Source: Rhizobiales bacterium CCH3-A5 (lineage in GTDB: Bacteria > Pseudomonadota > Alphaproteobacteria > Rhizobiales > Beijerinckiaceae). Taken from it: 64,000 bases of DNA. Of this stretch, positions 28,237-36,955 are shown piece after piece; the first letter of the stretch is position 1, and every line of letters starts with the position of its first letter. A program made the translations under genes and the position numbers. The stretch covers positions 62,001 through 126,000 of the forward strand of contig LSIB01000006.1 of the NCBI GenBank assembly GCA_001556025.1, written 5' to 3'. The notes below the pieces were generated by a model. That model was given only the letters and a program-made list of their open reading frames with translations, made no database searches and had not been told where the DNA came from.

Positions 28237-30552
28237 ATGAGCCAGGACACCACGCGACCGCTCGCGGTTCCCGACATCGCCGGCGCGCCCGGCCCGGCCC
28301 CTGCCCCCCACGATCCCGAGCACGGCCTGCCGGCCACCTTCGGCGAGGGCTGGACGGGCCGGCTGCTGTTCTGGATCGCGGTCGGGTTCTCGGGTTTCCA
28401 GGTCGTCACCGCCTTCGGCATCCCGCTCGATGCGCGGCTCGTCGGCTCACTCTCCTGGCTGACGCCGATCACGCTGATCCGCGTGGCTTTCGCGCTCTGG
28501 CTGGTCTGGATCTTCGTCGGAGCAGCGCGCGGCCGCGTCATGGGCGATGCCGTTCTCGCCTTCCTGATGCTGTTGGGGGCCTTCGAGCTGGTCGCTCTTT
28601 ACACCGGCACCTTGCCGAACCAGGTCGTGCGCACGCTCCATGTCGGCTTCCTGTGCCTGACCGCCTGCGGCCTGCTCGCCAATGCCGAGGAAACCTCGCC
28701 CGCGGGCCGCTACTTCTGGTGGGCCGTCGGCGTCGCGGGCTTTCTCGTCGGGCTCTATCACTGGTGGAACTATGTCGAGCTCGTGAACCGCGCCGGCGAG
28801 GTCACGCCGGCCGACACGGTGGTGGGACTGACGGCGCTGGCCGTGCTGTTCCTGCTGGTCTGGCGCGCCATGGGCATCGCCCTGCCGCTCGTGGCCGGCA
28901 CCTTCCTCGCCTATTGCTTCTTCGGCCAGTACCTCCCGGCGCCCTACAACCATCGCGGCTATGGCCTCGATCAGGTGCTGGAGCAGATGACCTTCGGCAC
29001 CGAGGGCATCTACGCCACGCCGACGGCGGTCTCGGCGACCTTCATCTTCCTGTTCATCCTGTTCGGCGCGTTCATGGAGCGCGCCGGCGTGATCGATTTC
29101 TTCAACGACATCTCGATGGCGATGTTCGGCGGCAAGCAGGGCGGCCCGGGCAAGGTCTGCGTCGCCTCCTCGGGCCTGATGGGCATGGTCTCGGGCTCCG
29201 GCGTCGCCAATGTCGTGGCCTCGGGCCAGTTCACGATCCCCTTGATGAAGCGCTCCGGCTTCAGGGGCGCGTTCGCCGGCGGCGTCGAGGCGACCTCGTC
29301 GATGGGCGGCCAGATCATGCCGCCGGTGATGGGCGCGGTCGCGTTCATCATGGCCGAGACCATCGACGTGCCCTATTCCAAGATCGTCGAGGCGGCGATC
29401 GTTCCGGCGCTGCTCTATTTCGCCGCCTGCTACTGGGCGGTGCATCTGGAGGCCGGCAAACTCGGCCTGACCGGCCTGCCGAAATCGGAACTGCCGAGCC
29501 TGCGCGCAGAATTGCGCAAGAACTGGTACCTGATCGCGCCGCTGCTGGTGCTGGTCTATCTCCTGTTCGCCGGCTTCACGCCGCTCTTTGCAGGCGCGGT
29601 CGGCCTGGCGCTCACCGTCGCGCTGATCCTCGGCCTCGCGATCTCGACAGGGCTGGGGACCACGGCGCTGCGCGTCGTCTTCTGGATCGGCTTTGCCCTG
29701 ATTTCGGCCGCCTCGATGGCGATCAGCATCGCGACCGTGCTGATGGTCGTGCTGGTTCTGGTGGTCTGGAACATGCTGCGCGGAGCCTCGGGCCGCGAGG
29801 TGCTCGGGTCCTGCGTCCAGGCGCTTGCCGACGGGGCGCGGCAGGCTATTCCCGTCGGCCTCGCCTGCGCGCTGGTCGGCATCGTCATCGGCACCATGAC
29901 GCTCACCGGCATCGGCACGATCTTCGGCTCCTGGCTGATCGGCGTCGGCAAGAACTCGATGTTCCTGGCGCTCGTTCTGACGATGGTCTTCAGCCTGATC
30001 CTCGGCATGGGCATCCCGACCATCCCGAACTACATCATCACCTCGTCGCTGGCGGCCCCGATCCTGCTGCAGCTCGACGTGCCGCTGATCGTCAGCCACA
30101 TGTTCGTATTCTATTTCGGCATCATGGCCGACCTCACGCCGCCGGTGGCGCTGGCGGCATTCGCCGCAGCCCCGATGGCCAAGGAATCGGGCATGAAAAT
30201 CGGCATGCAGGCGGTGAAGATCGCGCTGCCGGGCTTCGTCATACCGTTCATGGCGGTCTACGATCCGACGCTGATGCTCCAGCCCGTTCCGGGGCTGGAA
30301 GGCGCGAGCTACTGGCTCGCCGTCGTCTACATCGTCGCCAAGGCGACACTGGCGATGATCCTCTGGGGCGCGGCTTTCGTCGGGCAGTTGATGCGCCCGC
30401 TGGCGCTATGGGAGCGCATTCTGGCTGCCGTCGCGGCCGGTTTCCTCGTCGCCGCCGTGCCGGTCACCGACGAGATCGGCTTTGCGCTCGCCGCCCTAAT
30501 GATCGGCCAGCATGTCTGGCGCGTCAGAGCCGCCAGAAGCGTGGCGGCGTAA
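28237..30552 (+). CDS. TRAP transporter fused permease (4TM + 12TM)
   Basis: This is a 771-aa membrane protein joining the small (DctQ-like, about 50-200) and large (DctM-like) subunits, as usual in TAXI systems. Many hydrophobic helices are seen; the large-subunit signatures are SGSGVANVVASGQFTIPLMKR, SSMGGQIMPPVMGAVAF and GMGIPTIPNYIITSS. It imports solutes using the sodium gradient. ATG 28237 is preceded by GAGGA. A 778-aa frame on the same strand, shifted, is a composition shadow. Confidence 0.95.
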   Translation: MSQDTTRPLAVPDIAGAPGPAPAPHDPEHGLPATFGEGWTGRLLFWIAVGFSGFQVVTAFGIPLDARLVGSLSWLTPITLIRVAFALWLVWIFVGAARGRVMGDAVLAFLMLLGAFELVALYTGTLPNQVVRTLHVGFLCLTACGLLANAEETSPAGRYFWWAVGVAGFLVGLYHWWNYVELVNRAGEVTPADTVVGLTALAVLFLLVWRAMGIALPLVAGTFLAYCFFGQYLPAPYNHRGYGLDQVLEQMTFGTEGIYATPTAVSATFIFLFILFGAFMERAGVIDFFNDISMAMFGGKQGGPGKVCVASSGLMGMVSGSGVANVVASGQFTIPLMKRSGFRGAFAGGVEATSSMGGQIMPPVMGAVAFIMAETIDVPYSKIVEAAIVPALLYFAACYWAVHLEAGKLGLTGLPKSELPSLRAELRKNWYLIAPLLVLVYLLFAGFTPLFAGAVGLALTVALILGLAISTGLGTTALRVVFWIGFALISAASMAISIATVLMVVLVLVVWNMLRGASGREVLGSCVQALADGARQAIPVGLACALVGIVIGTMTLTGIGTIFGSWLIGVGKNSMFLALVLTMVFSLILGMGIPTIPNYIITSSLAAPILLQLDVPLIVSHMFVFYFGIMADLTPPVALAAFAAAPMAKESGMKIGMQAVKIALPGFVIPFMAVYDPTLMLQPVPGLEGASYWLAVVYIVAKATLAMILWGAAFVGQLMRPLALWERILAAVAAGFLVAAVPVTDEIGFALAALMIGQHVWRVRAARSVAA

Positions 30553-30928
30553 GCGGCTTCTCATGAGCCTGTGCCTCGCCGCAGGTGCGCTCGTCGTTGC
30601 CCTTGGCAGCGACGAGATCGTGCTGGCCTGGCGGCATTCGGTTCAGAAGACGCGCTGGGAAGAGGTCTGGCGCGCGACCCTAGCCGGTATCGTCCTGGCC
30701 GAGGCGCGGGTCGAAAGCTCAGGCGCTGGCATGGACCCGCCCGACGGCGCACAGCTGGAGAACGGCTTCTGGCGCTGGACTCCAGCTTTGCCGCCGCAGC
30801 GGGAGATCGTGATGCGGCGCTCGGGGGCGACGGCCGACTGGCAGGTCTGCGTCAGGTCGATCTGCCGGCCGATGGGCGAGCTGCTGCCGGCCGAGGCCGA
30901 CCCGGTGACCCTGAGGCGCTGTTCCTGA
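30512..30928 (+). CDS. DUF1850 protein of the TRAP operon
   Basis: This is a 138-aa protein. The basic n-region (RRKRLL) plus hydrophobic core (LCLAAGALVVALG) forms a signal or anchor, then the DUF1850 domain with WRHSVQKTRWEEVWR, SSGAGMDPPDGA and NGFWRWTP. DUF1850 genes habitually accompany fused TAXI-type TRAP permeases; their role is unknown. The start at 30512 overlaps the permease by 41 bp and supplies the basic n-region; ATG 30563 is an alternative that removes it. Confidence 0.8.
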   Translation: MSGASEPPEAWRRKRLLMSLCLAAGALVVALGSDEIVLAWRHSVQKTRWEEVWRATLAGIVLAEARVESSGAGMDPPDGAQLENGFWRWTPALPPQREIVMRRSGATADWQVCVRSICRPMGELLPAEADPVTLRRCS

Positions 30929-31168
30929 TCAGCCGTTCTGGCTCACGCGCTCATAGCGGATGACGCGCCGCATCAGGTTCAGCATGGCGTAGGCGGCGAA
31001 GCCCGAGAACAGCGCCATCAGCACATAACCGACAATGGGACCAAGCTCGAACAGGCCAGCCAGCGCCCAACCCGCCGCCAGCGCGACGCCGAAGAGTTCG
31101 ACCGCGATCAGGATGCCGAGCGACACGACCATGATCAGGTTGCCGCCGGTGGTGCGCCCTTGCGCCAT
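30929..31168 (-). CDS. small membrane protein (79 aa), unknown function
   Basis: It has two strong membrane helices (MVVSLGILIAVELFGVALAA and ELGPIVGYVLMALFSGFAAY) and ends in a basic tail (MRRVIRYERVS), so the inside is likely cytoplasmic at the C-terminus. It abuts the DUF1850 stop (convergent, no gap). The longer open frame up to 31531 runs through the promoter of the gamma-glutamyltransferase gene and is not credible. I do not recognise the family. Confidence 0.65.
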   Translation of the reverse strand: MAQGRTTGGNLIMVVSLGILIAVELFGVALAAGWALAGLFELGPIVGYVLMALFSGFAAYAMLNLMRRVIRYERVSQNG

Positions 31169-31288
31169 TCGCTCGATCCCAGATTCCAGACTGCCAAGAC
31201 ACTTATGCGCGCAACGACCTAGCGGAGGCTGCGGCGGCATGCAACAAAATCGCGGCCGCGGCTCGAACTCCGACGACGCCTGCAGCAC

Positions 31289-32911
31289 ATGGTTGTCACC
31301 GCCCCGCTTGAAAAGACCCTGATGATCGAGACCCCCGTCTTTGCGTCGGCCGCAGTCGCCGCGCCACACTCCGCGGCTTCGCAGGCCGGCCGCGCCATTC
31401 TCGCCGAGGGCGGCAACGCCATCGAGGCCATGGTCGCGATGGCGGCGACCATCGCGGTGGTGTATCCGCATATGAACTCCATCGGCGGCGACGGCTTCTG
31501 GCTGGTGCATCAGCCCGGCGGCAAGGTCCATGCGATCGAGGCCTGCGGGCCGGCCGGATCACTGGCGACGATCGAGCGCTATCGCGAAAAGGGCCATGAC
31601 ACGCTGCCGGCGCGCGGCCCGGATGCGGCGATCACGGTGGCCGGCGCGGTCGGTGGCTGGGAGGCGGCCCTGGCGCTCTCGGCCTCGCTCGGCGGCCGCA
31701 TGCCGCTGAAAGATCTGCTGGCCGACGCCATCGCTCACTGCGACGCAGGCTACGACATTTCGGCCTCGGAGCTGCGGACCTGGCCGCAGGAGGTCGACGC
31801 CGCAAAACGCGCACCGGGCTTCAGCGATTTCTTCTGGCCAGGCGGCGAGCAGCCCAAGGCCGGCGCGCGCCGCAGGCCAGAGGCGCTCGGCGCGACGCTG
31901 AAGCAACTCGCAGCCGCCGGGCTCGACGATTTCTACAGGGGCGACATCGGCCGCGAGATCGCCGCCGACCTCGCCGCGATGGGCGCGCCGATCACCCGCG
32001 CCGACGTCGAGGCTTACTCTGCCCGCATGGTCGAGCCTTTGTCGCTGAAACTCGACGGGCTGACCGTCTATAATTTTCCGCCGCCGACGCAGGGGCTTGC
32101 CTCGCTACTGATCCTCGGCATCTTCGAGAAGCTCGGCGTGACGCGCGCTGAAGGCTTCGACCATCATCATGGGCTGGTCGAGGCGGTAAAGCGCGCCTTC
32201 GCGATCCGCGACCGCCACATCACCGACCCGGCGCATCTGACCGCCGATCCGGCGAGCTTCCTCACCGACGCCATCTTCGCGCGCGAGGCCGCCGCTATCG
32301 ACAGGAAGCGCGCCGCCCCCTGGCCGCCCAAGCCCGGCAACGGGGACACGATCTGGATGGGCGCAATCGACGGTTCCGGCATGGCCGTGTCCTATATCCA
32401 GTCGCTCTACTGGGAATACGGCTCGGGCTGCGTCCTGCCGCAGACCGGCATCCACTGGCAGAACCGCGGCGTCGCCTTCTCGCTCGACAAAAAGGCGGTC
32501 AACCCGCTGACGCCCGGCCGCAAGCCCTTTCACACGCTGAACCCGGCCTTCGCCCGCTTTTCGGACGGTCGCATCCTGTCCTATGGCGCGATGGGCGGAG
32601 ACGGGCAGCCGCAGTTCCAGGCGCAGATCCTGTCGCGCTACCGCTTCGGGCAGAGCCTCGCTGGCGCCGTCGACGCGCCGCGCTGGCTGCTCGGCAAGAC
32701 CTGGGGCGCGGGCTCGGTCTCGCTCAAGCTGGAAAGCCGCTTCGACCCTATGCTGCTTGCGCGGCTGACTGCCGCCGGCCACCCGGTCGAGGAATATTCC
32801 GAAGCCTATTCCGACCAGTTCGGCCATGCCGGTATGCTGCTCAAAGCTCCGCGCGGTGAGGTCGAGGCCACGCACGATCCGCGCTCAGATGGCGACGCCC
32901 GAGGGATTTGA
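31289..32911 (+). CDS. gamma-glutamyltransferase/acylase family protein
   Basis: This is a 540-aa Ntn-hydrolase of the GGT family. The self-cleavage nucleophile is Thr354 in NGDTIWM; other marks are ILAEGGNAIEAMVAMAATIAVV, NSIGGDGFWLV and AMGGDGQPQFQAQI. No signal peptide is seen, so it is probably cytoplasmic, unlike the periplasmic GGT of glutathione turnover. It opens the nitrile hydratase cluster (amidase follows after 5 bp), so an amide or acyl hydrolase role on the same substrate is possible. An internal ATG at 31322 is another possible start. Confidence 0.87.
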   Translation: MVVTAPLEKTLMIETPVFASAAVAAPHSAASQAGRAILAEGGNAIEAMVAMAATIAVVYPHMNSIGGDGFWLVHQPGGKVHAIEACGPAGSLATIERYREKGHDTLPARGPDAAITVAGAVGGWEAALALSASLGGRMPLKDLLADAIAHCDAGYDISASELRTWPQEVDAAKRAPGFSDFFWPGGEQPKAGARRRPEALGATLKQLAAAGLDDFYRGDIGREIAADLAAMGAPITRADVEAYSARMVEPLSLKLDGLTVYNFPPPTQGLASLLILGIFEKLGVTRAEGFDHHHGLVEAVKRAFAIRDRHITDPAHLTADPASFLTDAIFAREAAAIDRKRAAPWPPKPGNGDTIWMGAIDGSGMAVSYIQSLYWEYGSGCVLPQTGIHWQNRGVAFSLDKKAVNPLTPGRKPFHTLNPAFARFSDGRILSYGAMGGDGQPQFQAQILSRYRFGQSLAGAVDAPRWLLGKTWGAGSVSLKLESRFDPMLLARLTAAGHPVEEYSEAYSDQFGHAGMLLKAPRGEVEATHDPRSDGDARGI

Positions 32912-32916
32912 CGCCT

Positions 32917-34113
32917 ATGCCTATCGACGACCCGTTCCGCTGCTTCGTTCCCTATCCCGATGTCGCGGTGAAGAGCGCGGCGTCCGGCCCGCTCGCCGGT
33001 CTGACGCTGGCCGTCAAAGACCTGTTCGATGTCAGGGGCTACCCGACCGGGGCGGGCTCGCCGATCGTGCTGGCGCAGTCGGGCGTCAAGACCAAGACCG
33101 CGCCGATCGTGAAGACGCTGCTCGACGCCGGTGCGCGCTTCGTCGGCAAGACGCATACCGACGAGTTCGCCTTTTCGCTCAACGGCAAGAACGCCCATTT
33201 CGGCTCGCCCATCAATCCCTCCGCGCCCGACCGCATCACCGGCGGCTCGTCATCGGGCTCGATGGCGGCCGTCGCCGGCCGGCTCGCCGATATCGGGCTC
33301 GGCTCCGACACCGGCGGCTCGGTGCGGGCGCCGGCCAGCTATGGCGGGCTCTTCGGCATCAGGCCGAGCCATGGCAGGCTCTCGCTGAAGCGCGCATGGC
33401 CGCTCTCGGAAAGCCTCGATACGCCGGGCTGGTTCTGCCGCGACGGCGAGACCTTCGCCCGCGTCGCGGACGCCGTCTTCGGCACCGACCGCATCGCGCT
33501 GCCGGAGAAGCCGCGTCTGCTACTGGCCGACGAGATGTTTGCACAAGCCGTGCCCGAGGCCGAGACCATCCTGCGCAATGTCGTGCAGCGCGCCGTCCCA
33601 GTGCTCGGGCAGCCCGAGACGGTGATGGTCGCGCGCGATCCCGACGCGCTCTACTGGGCGTTTCGCTGGGTCCAGGGCCGCGAGGCCTGGGTGTCGGACG
33701 GCGTGCTGATCGAGCGCTACGCGCCGCCGCTCGGGCCGGGCGTAGCCGAGCGCTTCGCCTTCTCGAAATCCGTCAGCGACGCTGAACACGCCAAGGGCGA
33801 GACCGTCCGCAAGGGCTTTCGCGCCAAGCTCGCAAGGCTTCTCGGCTCCGACGGCGTGCTGATCCTGCCGACCGTGCCGGACATCGCGCCGCTGGTCAGC
33901 GCGCAAGAGCCCGAGCTCGACGATTTCCGCAACCGCGCGCTGCGCCTGCTCTGCCTCGGCGGACTGTCGGGGTTCCCGCAGGTGACGATGCCCGTGGCGC
34001 AGCGCGAGGGCGCACCGCTCGGCCTCTCGCTGATCGGACCCAAGGGCTCCGACAAGTCGCTCGTCGCCTTCGCGGTCAGGTTCGAGCGGGCGGCGCGTAT
34101 CCGTATCGCGTGA
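32917..34113 (+). CDS. amidase signature family protein
   Basis: This is a 398-aa amidase. The Ser-cisSer-Lys triad is seen: Lys34 (LAVKDLFDV), the cis-Ser in GGSSSGS (109-115) and the nucleophile Ser135 in [11 protein letters not shown]. It would turn the amide made by nitrile hydratase into the acid and ammonia. ATG 32917 has GAGGGA 10 nt upstream and is 5 bp from the GGT-family stop; the structural genes of nitrile hydratase start 10 bp later. It is shorter than most amidases (about 450-500), matching the compact AtzF/indoleacetamide-type forms. Confidence 0.92.
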   Translation: MPIDDPFRCFVPYPDVAVKSAASGPLAGLTLAVKDLFDVRGYPTGAGSPIVLAQSGVKTKTAPIVKTLLDAGARFVGKTHTDEFAFSLNGKNAHFGSPINPSAPDRITGGSSSGSMAAVAGRLADIGLGSDTGGSVRAPASYGGLFGIRPSHGRLSLKRAWPLSESLDTPGWFCRDGETFARVADAVFGTDRIALPEKPRLLLADEMFAQAVPEAETILRNVVQRAVPVLGQPETVMVARDPDALYWAFRWVQGREAWVSDGVLIERYAPPLGPGVAERFAFSKSVSDAEHAKGETVRKGFRAKLARLLGSDGVLILPTVPDIAPLVSAQEPELDDFRNRALRLLCLGGLSGFPQVTMPVAQREGAPLGLSLIGPKGSDKSLVAFAVRFERAARIRIA

Positions 34114-34123
34114 GGAGGACGCC

Positions 34124-34741
34124 ATGAGCGCGCACCACGATCACGACCACGGCAACCATCTCAGCCTCATAGAGGCGCGGGTGAAGGCGCTAGAGACGCT
34201 GCTGGTCGAGAAGGGCTATGTCGATCCTGCCGCGCTCGACGCCATCGTCGACACCTACGAGACGAAGATCGGCCCGCGAAACGGCGCGCGCGTGGTCGCG
34301 AAGGCCTGGACCGACCCGGACTATGCCGCGCGGCTCAAGGCGGACGGCACGGCAGCGGTCGCCGAACTCGGCTATGGCGGGCGCGGCGGCGAGCATATCG
34401 TCGCGGCGTTCAACACACCCGAAGAGCACAACTTGATCTGCTGCACGCTCTGCTCCTGCTATCCCTGGCCGGTGCTCGGCCTGCCGCCGGTCTGGTACAA
34501 ATCCCCGCCCTACCGCGCCAAGGCGGTGCTCGATCCGCGCGGGGTGCTCGCCGATTTCGGCGTGACCCTGCCCGAGGGCCAGACAATCCGCGTCTGGGAT
34601 TCGACCGCCGAGACGCGCTTCATCGTGATCCCGATGCGCCCGGCCGGCACCGAGGGCTGGTCGGAGGAAAAGCTGGCCGCGATCGTCACGCGAGACTCGA
34701 TGATCGGGACCGGCCTTCCGACCGTGGAGGCTAGGCCATGA
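34124..34741 (+). CDS. nthA: nitrile hydratase alpha subunit, cobalt type
   Basis: This is a 205-aa subunit holding the active metal. The claw motif is C107-T-L-C110-S-C112 in [16 protein letters not shown]; Thr at the second position marks the cobalt-dependent group (iron types have CSLCSC). Cys110 and Cys112 would be oxidised to sulfinic/sulfenic forms. The N-terminus has a His-rich stretch (HHDHDHGNH). It hydrates nitriles to amides in the cytoplasm. A strong GAGGAGG precedes the start, and its stop overlaps the beta gene (ATGA). Confidence 0.97.
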   Translation: MSAHHDHDHGNHLSLIEARVKALETLLVEKGYVDPAALDAIVDTYETKIGPRNGARVVAKAWTDPDYAARLKADGTAAVAELGYGGRGGEHIVAAFNTPEEHNLICCTLCSCYPWPVLGLPPVWYKSPPYRAKAVLDPRGVLADFGVTLPEGQTIRVWDSTAETRFIVIPMRPAGTEGWSEEKLAAIVTRDSMIGTGLPTVEARP

Positions 34742-35397
34742 ATGGCGGGCAGGACCTCGGCGGGCAGATGGGCTTCGGCCCGGTCATCCCGGAGCCGAAC
34801 GAGCCGGTCTTCCATGGCGAGTGGGAAAAGCGCGTGCTGGCGCTGAACGTCGCGGCGGGTGCGATGGGGCACTGGACGATCGACGAGATCCGCCATGCCC
34901 GCGAAAGCCTGCCTCCAGCGGATTATCTGTCGTTCAGCTACTACCGGATCTGGCTGACGGCGCTGAACGCCACGCTGGTCCGGCACGGCTTCGTCAGCGA
35001 GGCGGAACTCGCGCAAGGTCAGGCGTTAACGCCCCCAAAGACGCCCAAACGCGTCCTGAAGGGCGAGGATGTCGCGGCCGTGCTGCGGCGCGGCTTTCCC
35101 TATCAGCGCGAGGCGCAGGCCCCGGCCCGCTTTTCCGTCGGCGACAGGGTCCGCACCATCGTGATGCATCCCGCCCACCACACCCGCTTGCCCCGCTATG
35201 CGCGCGGCAAGCTGGGTACGGTGGAGCGCGTCAGCGGCTGCCATGTCTTCCCCGACACCGGTGCACATGGCGCACCGGAAACGGCGCAATGGCTCTACAC
35301 CATCGTCTTTACAGGCCCTGAGCTCTGGGGCCGCGACGCCGACCCTGCCACCCGCGTCAGCATCGAGGCGTGGGAGAGCTATCTTGAGCCGGCCTGA
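34738..35397 (+). CDS. nthB: nitrile hydratase beta subunit
   Basis: This is a 219-aa subunit with the typical start [16 protein letters not shown], the helical middle ([17 protein letters not shown]) and the SH3-like C-terminal barrel ([29 protein letters not shown]). It completes the active site together with the alpha subunit. Its ATG overlaps the alpha stop, and its own end overlaps the accessory gene by 14 bp. Confidence 0.96.
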   Translation: MNGGQDLGGQMGFGPVIPEPNEPVFHGEWEKRVLALNVAAGAMGHWTIDEIRHARESLPPADYLSFSYYRIWLTALNATLVRHGFVSEAELAQGQALTPPKTPKRVLKGEDVAAVLRRGFPYQREAQAPARFSVGDRVRTIVMHPAHHTRLPRYARGKLGTVERVSGCHVFPDTGAHGAPETAQWLYTIVFTGPELWGRDADPATRVSIEAWESYLEPA

Positions 35398-35782
35398 CTC
35401 CGAACTGGCGACGAGCCTCGCCGCCGGCACGCCGATCCCGCGCGACGCGGACGGGCCGGTCTTCGCCGAGCCCTGGCAGGCGCAGGCCTTCGCGCTCGTC
35501 GTGGCGCTGCAGGGCAAGGGCGTCTTCACCGCCGACGAATGGGCGCAGGCTCTGGGCGCGGAGATCGCCGAAGCCGTGGCGAATGGCGGCTGTCGCGACG
35601 GCTCGGACTATTACGAGCGCTGGTGCGAGGCGCTGGAGCATCTGCTCATCGCCAAGGGACTGGCCTCGCATGACGGCATTGACGCGCTCGCATCGTCCTG
35701 GGCGCGCGCGGCGGAGGCGACGCCGCATGGCAGCCCGATCCGGCTCGAAAACGATCCGAAGCGCCAAGCGGCGACCGGGTGA
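35384..35782 (+). CDS. nitrile hydratase accessory (P14K-like) protein
   Basis: This is a 132-aa homologue of the nitrile hydratase beta-subunit N-terminus that acts as a maturation chaperone, delivering cobalt by subunit swapping in cobalt-type enzymes. Marks are PRDADGPVFAEPWQAQAFALVV and DYYERWCEALEHLLIAKGL. The start is a TTG at 35384, supported by GGGAGAG about 7 nt upstream; the 14-bp overlap with the beta gene suggests coupled translation. It ends just before a convergent enoyl-CoA hydratase gene. Confidence 0.9.
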   Translation: MSRPDSELATSLAAGTPIPRDADGPVFAEPWQAQAFALVVALQGKGVFTADEWAQALGAEIAEAVANGGCRDGSDYYERWCEALEHLLIAKGLASHDGIDALASSWARAAEATPHGSPIRLENDPKRQAATG

Positions 35783-35788
35783 AGCGCC

Positions 35789-36574
35789 TCAGCGGCCCGT
35801 GAACACCGGCTCGCGCTTGCTCAGGAAGGCAGCGACGCCCTCCCGGAAGTCGCTGGTTGTCGTTGCGGTCAGGAAAGCCTTGCGCTCGGCCTCCAGCTGC
35901 TCGGCGAGCGCCGCGGCCGATGCATTGTCGATCAGCCGCTTGAACTGGCCATAGGCCTGCGTCGGGCCGGATGCGATCCGCAGCGCCAGCGCCTGCGCGC
36001 GGGCATCGAGTTCCGCCTGCGGCACGACCTCGCTGACGAGGCCCGCCTCGAGAGCCGCCTGCGCGTCGAGCGCCTCGCCGCGCAAAACCATCGCGAAAGC
36101 GCGCGTCCGCCCGAGCTTTCGAGCGAGAAACCACGTGCCGCCGCAATCCGGTGCTGCCCCGATCCGGTCATAGGCGATCACGAAACGCGCCTTGTCGGAG
36201 GCCAGAAGGTAGTCCGCGCCGAGCGCGATGCTCAGGCCTCCGCCGGCGGCCGCGCCCTGCACCACGGCCAGGACGGGGGCCGCGCAGGCCCGCAACGCCA
36301 GCAGCGGCGGATGCAACGCCTCGAGCAGCGCATCGACGATCTCTGCCGGCTCGTCGGCGAAGCTCGCGACGTCGCCGCCGGCGATGAAGGCGCGGCCCGC
36401 GCCGGCAAGCACGATGCAGCGCAGGCCTTCAAACCCGGTCACGGCCGCGACCGCCGCGCCAAAGGCCCGCGCCGTCGCGAGATCGATGGCGTTCAGGACG
36501 TCCGGCCGGTCGAAGGTGATGCGGGCAATGCCGGTCGCGGCGTCGAAATCATGCGTGACGGGATCTTGCGGCAT
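35789..36574 (-). CDS. enoyl-CoA hydratase/isomerase family protein
   Basis: This is a 261-aa crotonase-fold protein. The oxyanion-hole segments are AGAGRAFIAGGDVASFA and VQGAAAGGGLSIALGADY; the catalytic Glu of hydratases may be in the DCGGTWFLARKLG region, where only a hydrophobic residue is obvious, so an isomerase or other crotonase role is possible. It is convergent with the nitrile hydratase cluster. ATG 36574 is preferred over an upstream TTG. Confidence 0.9.
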   Translation of the reverse strand: MPQDPVTHDFDAATGIARITFDRPDVLNAIDLATARAFGAAVAAVTGFEGLRCIVLAGAGRAFIAGGDVASFADEPAEIVDALLEALHPPLLALRACAAPVLAVVQGAAAGGGLSIALGADYLLASDKARFVIAYDRIGAAPDCGGTWFLARKLGRTRAFAMVLRGEALDAQAALEAGLVSEVVPQAELDARAQALALRIASGPTQAYGQFKRLIDNASAAALAEQLEAERKAFLTATTTSDFREGVAAFLSKREPVFTGR

Positions 36575-36681
36575 CGGGATCTCGTTCCGACCGGAGGGCA
36601 ACGGCCTGCGAGGGGTAAAGCCTCACGCGCCTCCCGGCAATGCGCCGATCATGGCAGCCCGGCCCGGCGATCCCGCTCCGC

Positions 36682-36870
36682 TCACTCCTTCGCCTTCCCT
36701 GCCGTCCCCGGCTTGCTCGGCGCCTGCGCCGCCACCGGATCGCTCGCCGGAAACGTATCCTTCAGCGCGTCGGTCAGGGCCGCATCATCCGTCTTGCCCT
36801 TCGCGGTGCGCTTCTGCTCTGCCTGTTCCTGAAGCAGGCTCTCTTTGGCGGGATTGGCGGTGGCGGTCAT
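36682..36870 (-). CDS. small hydrophilic protein with DTFPASDP motif
   Basis: This is a 62-aa Lys/Ala/Glu-rich soluble protein. The core DALKDTFPASDPVAA is a short motif that I recall in many small rhizobial proteins of unknown function, often stress- or stationary-phase related. There is no signal peptide. It stands alone between the enoyl-CoA hydratase and aspartate dehydrogenase genes on the same strand. Confidence 0.7.
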   Translation of the reverse strand: MTATANPAKESLLQEQAEQKRTAKGKTDDAALTDALKDTFPASDPVAAQAPSKPGTAGKAKE

Positions 36871-36955
36871 GGTCGTCTCCTATGTCGCGAGCCGGCGTCG
36901 CCGGCCGTTCATCGAGGAAACGCTGGGGGTGGAGGGTCGTTCCGCGCCTCGGCTC

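Noticed and set aside
28230..30566. 778-aa same-strand frame over the TRAP permease
   Set aside because: Arg/His/Gly-rich without membrane helices or homology; the overlapping frame encodes the full DctQM permease.
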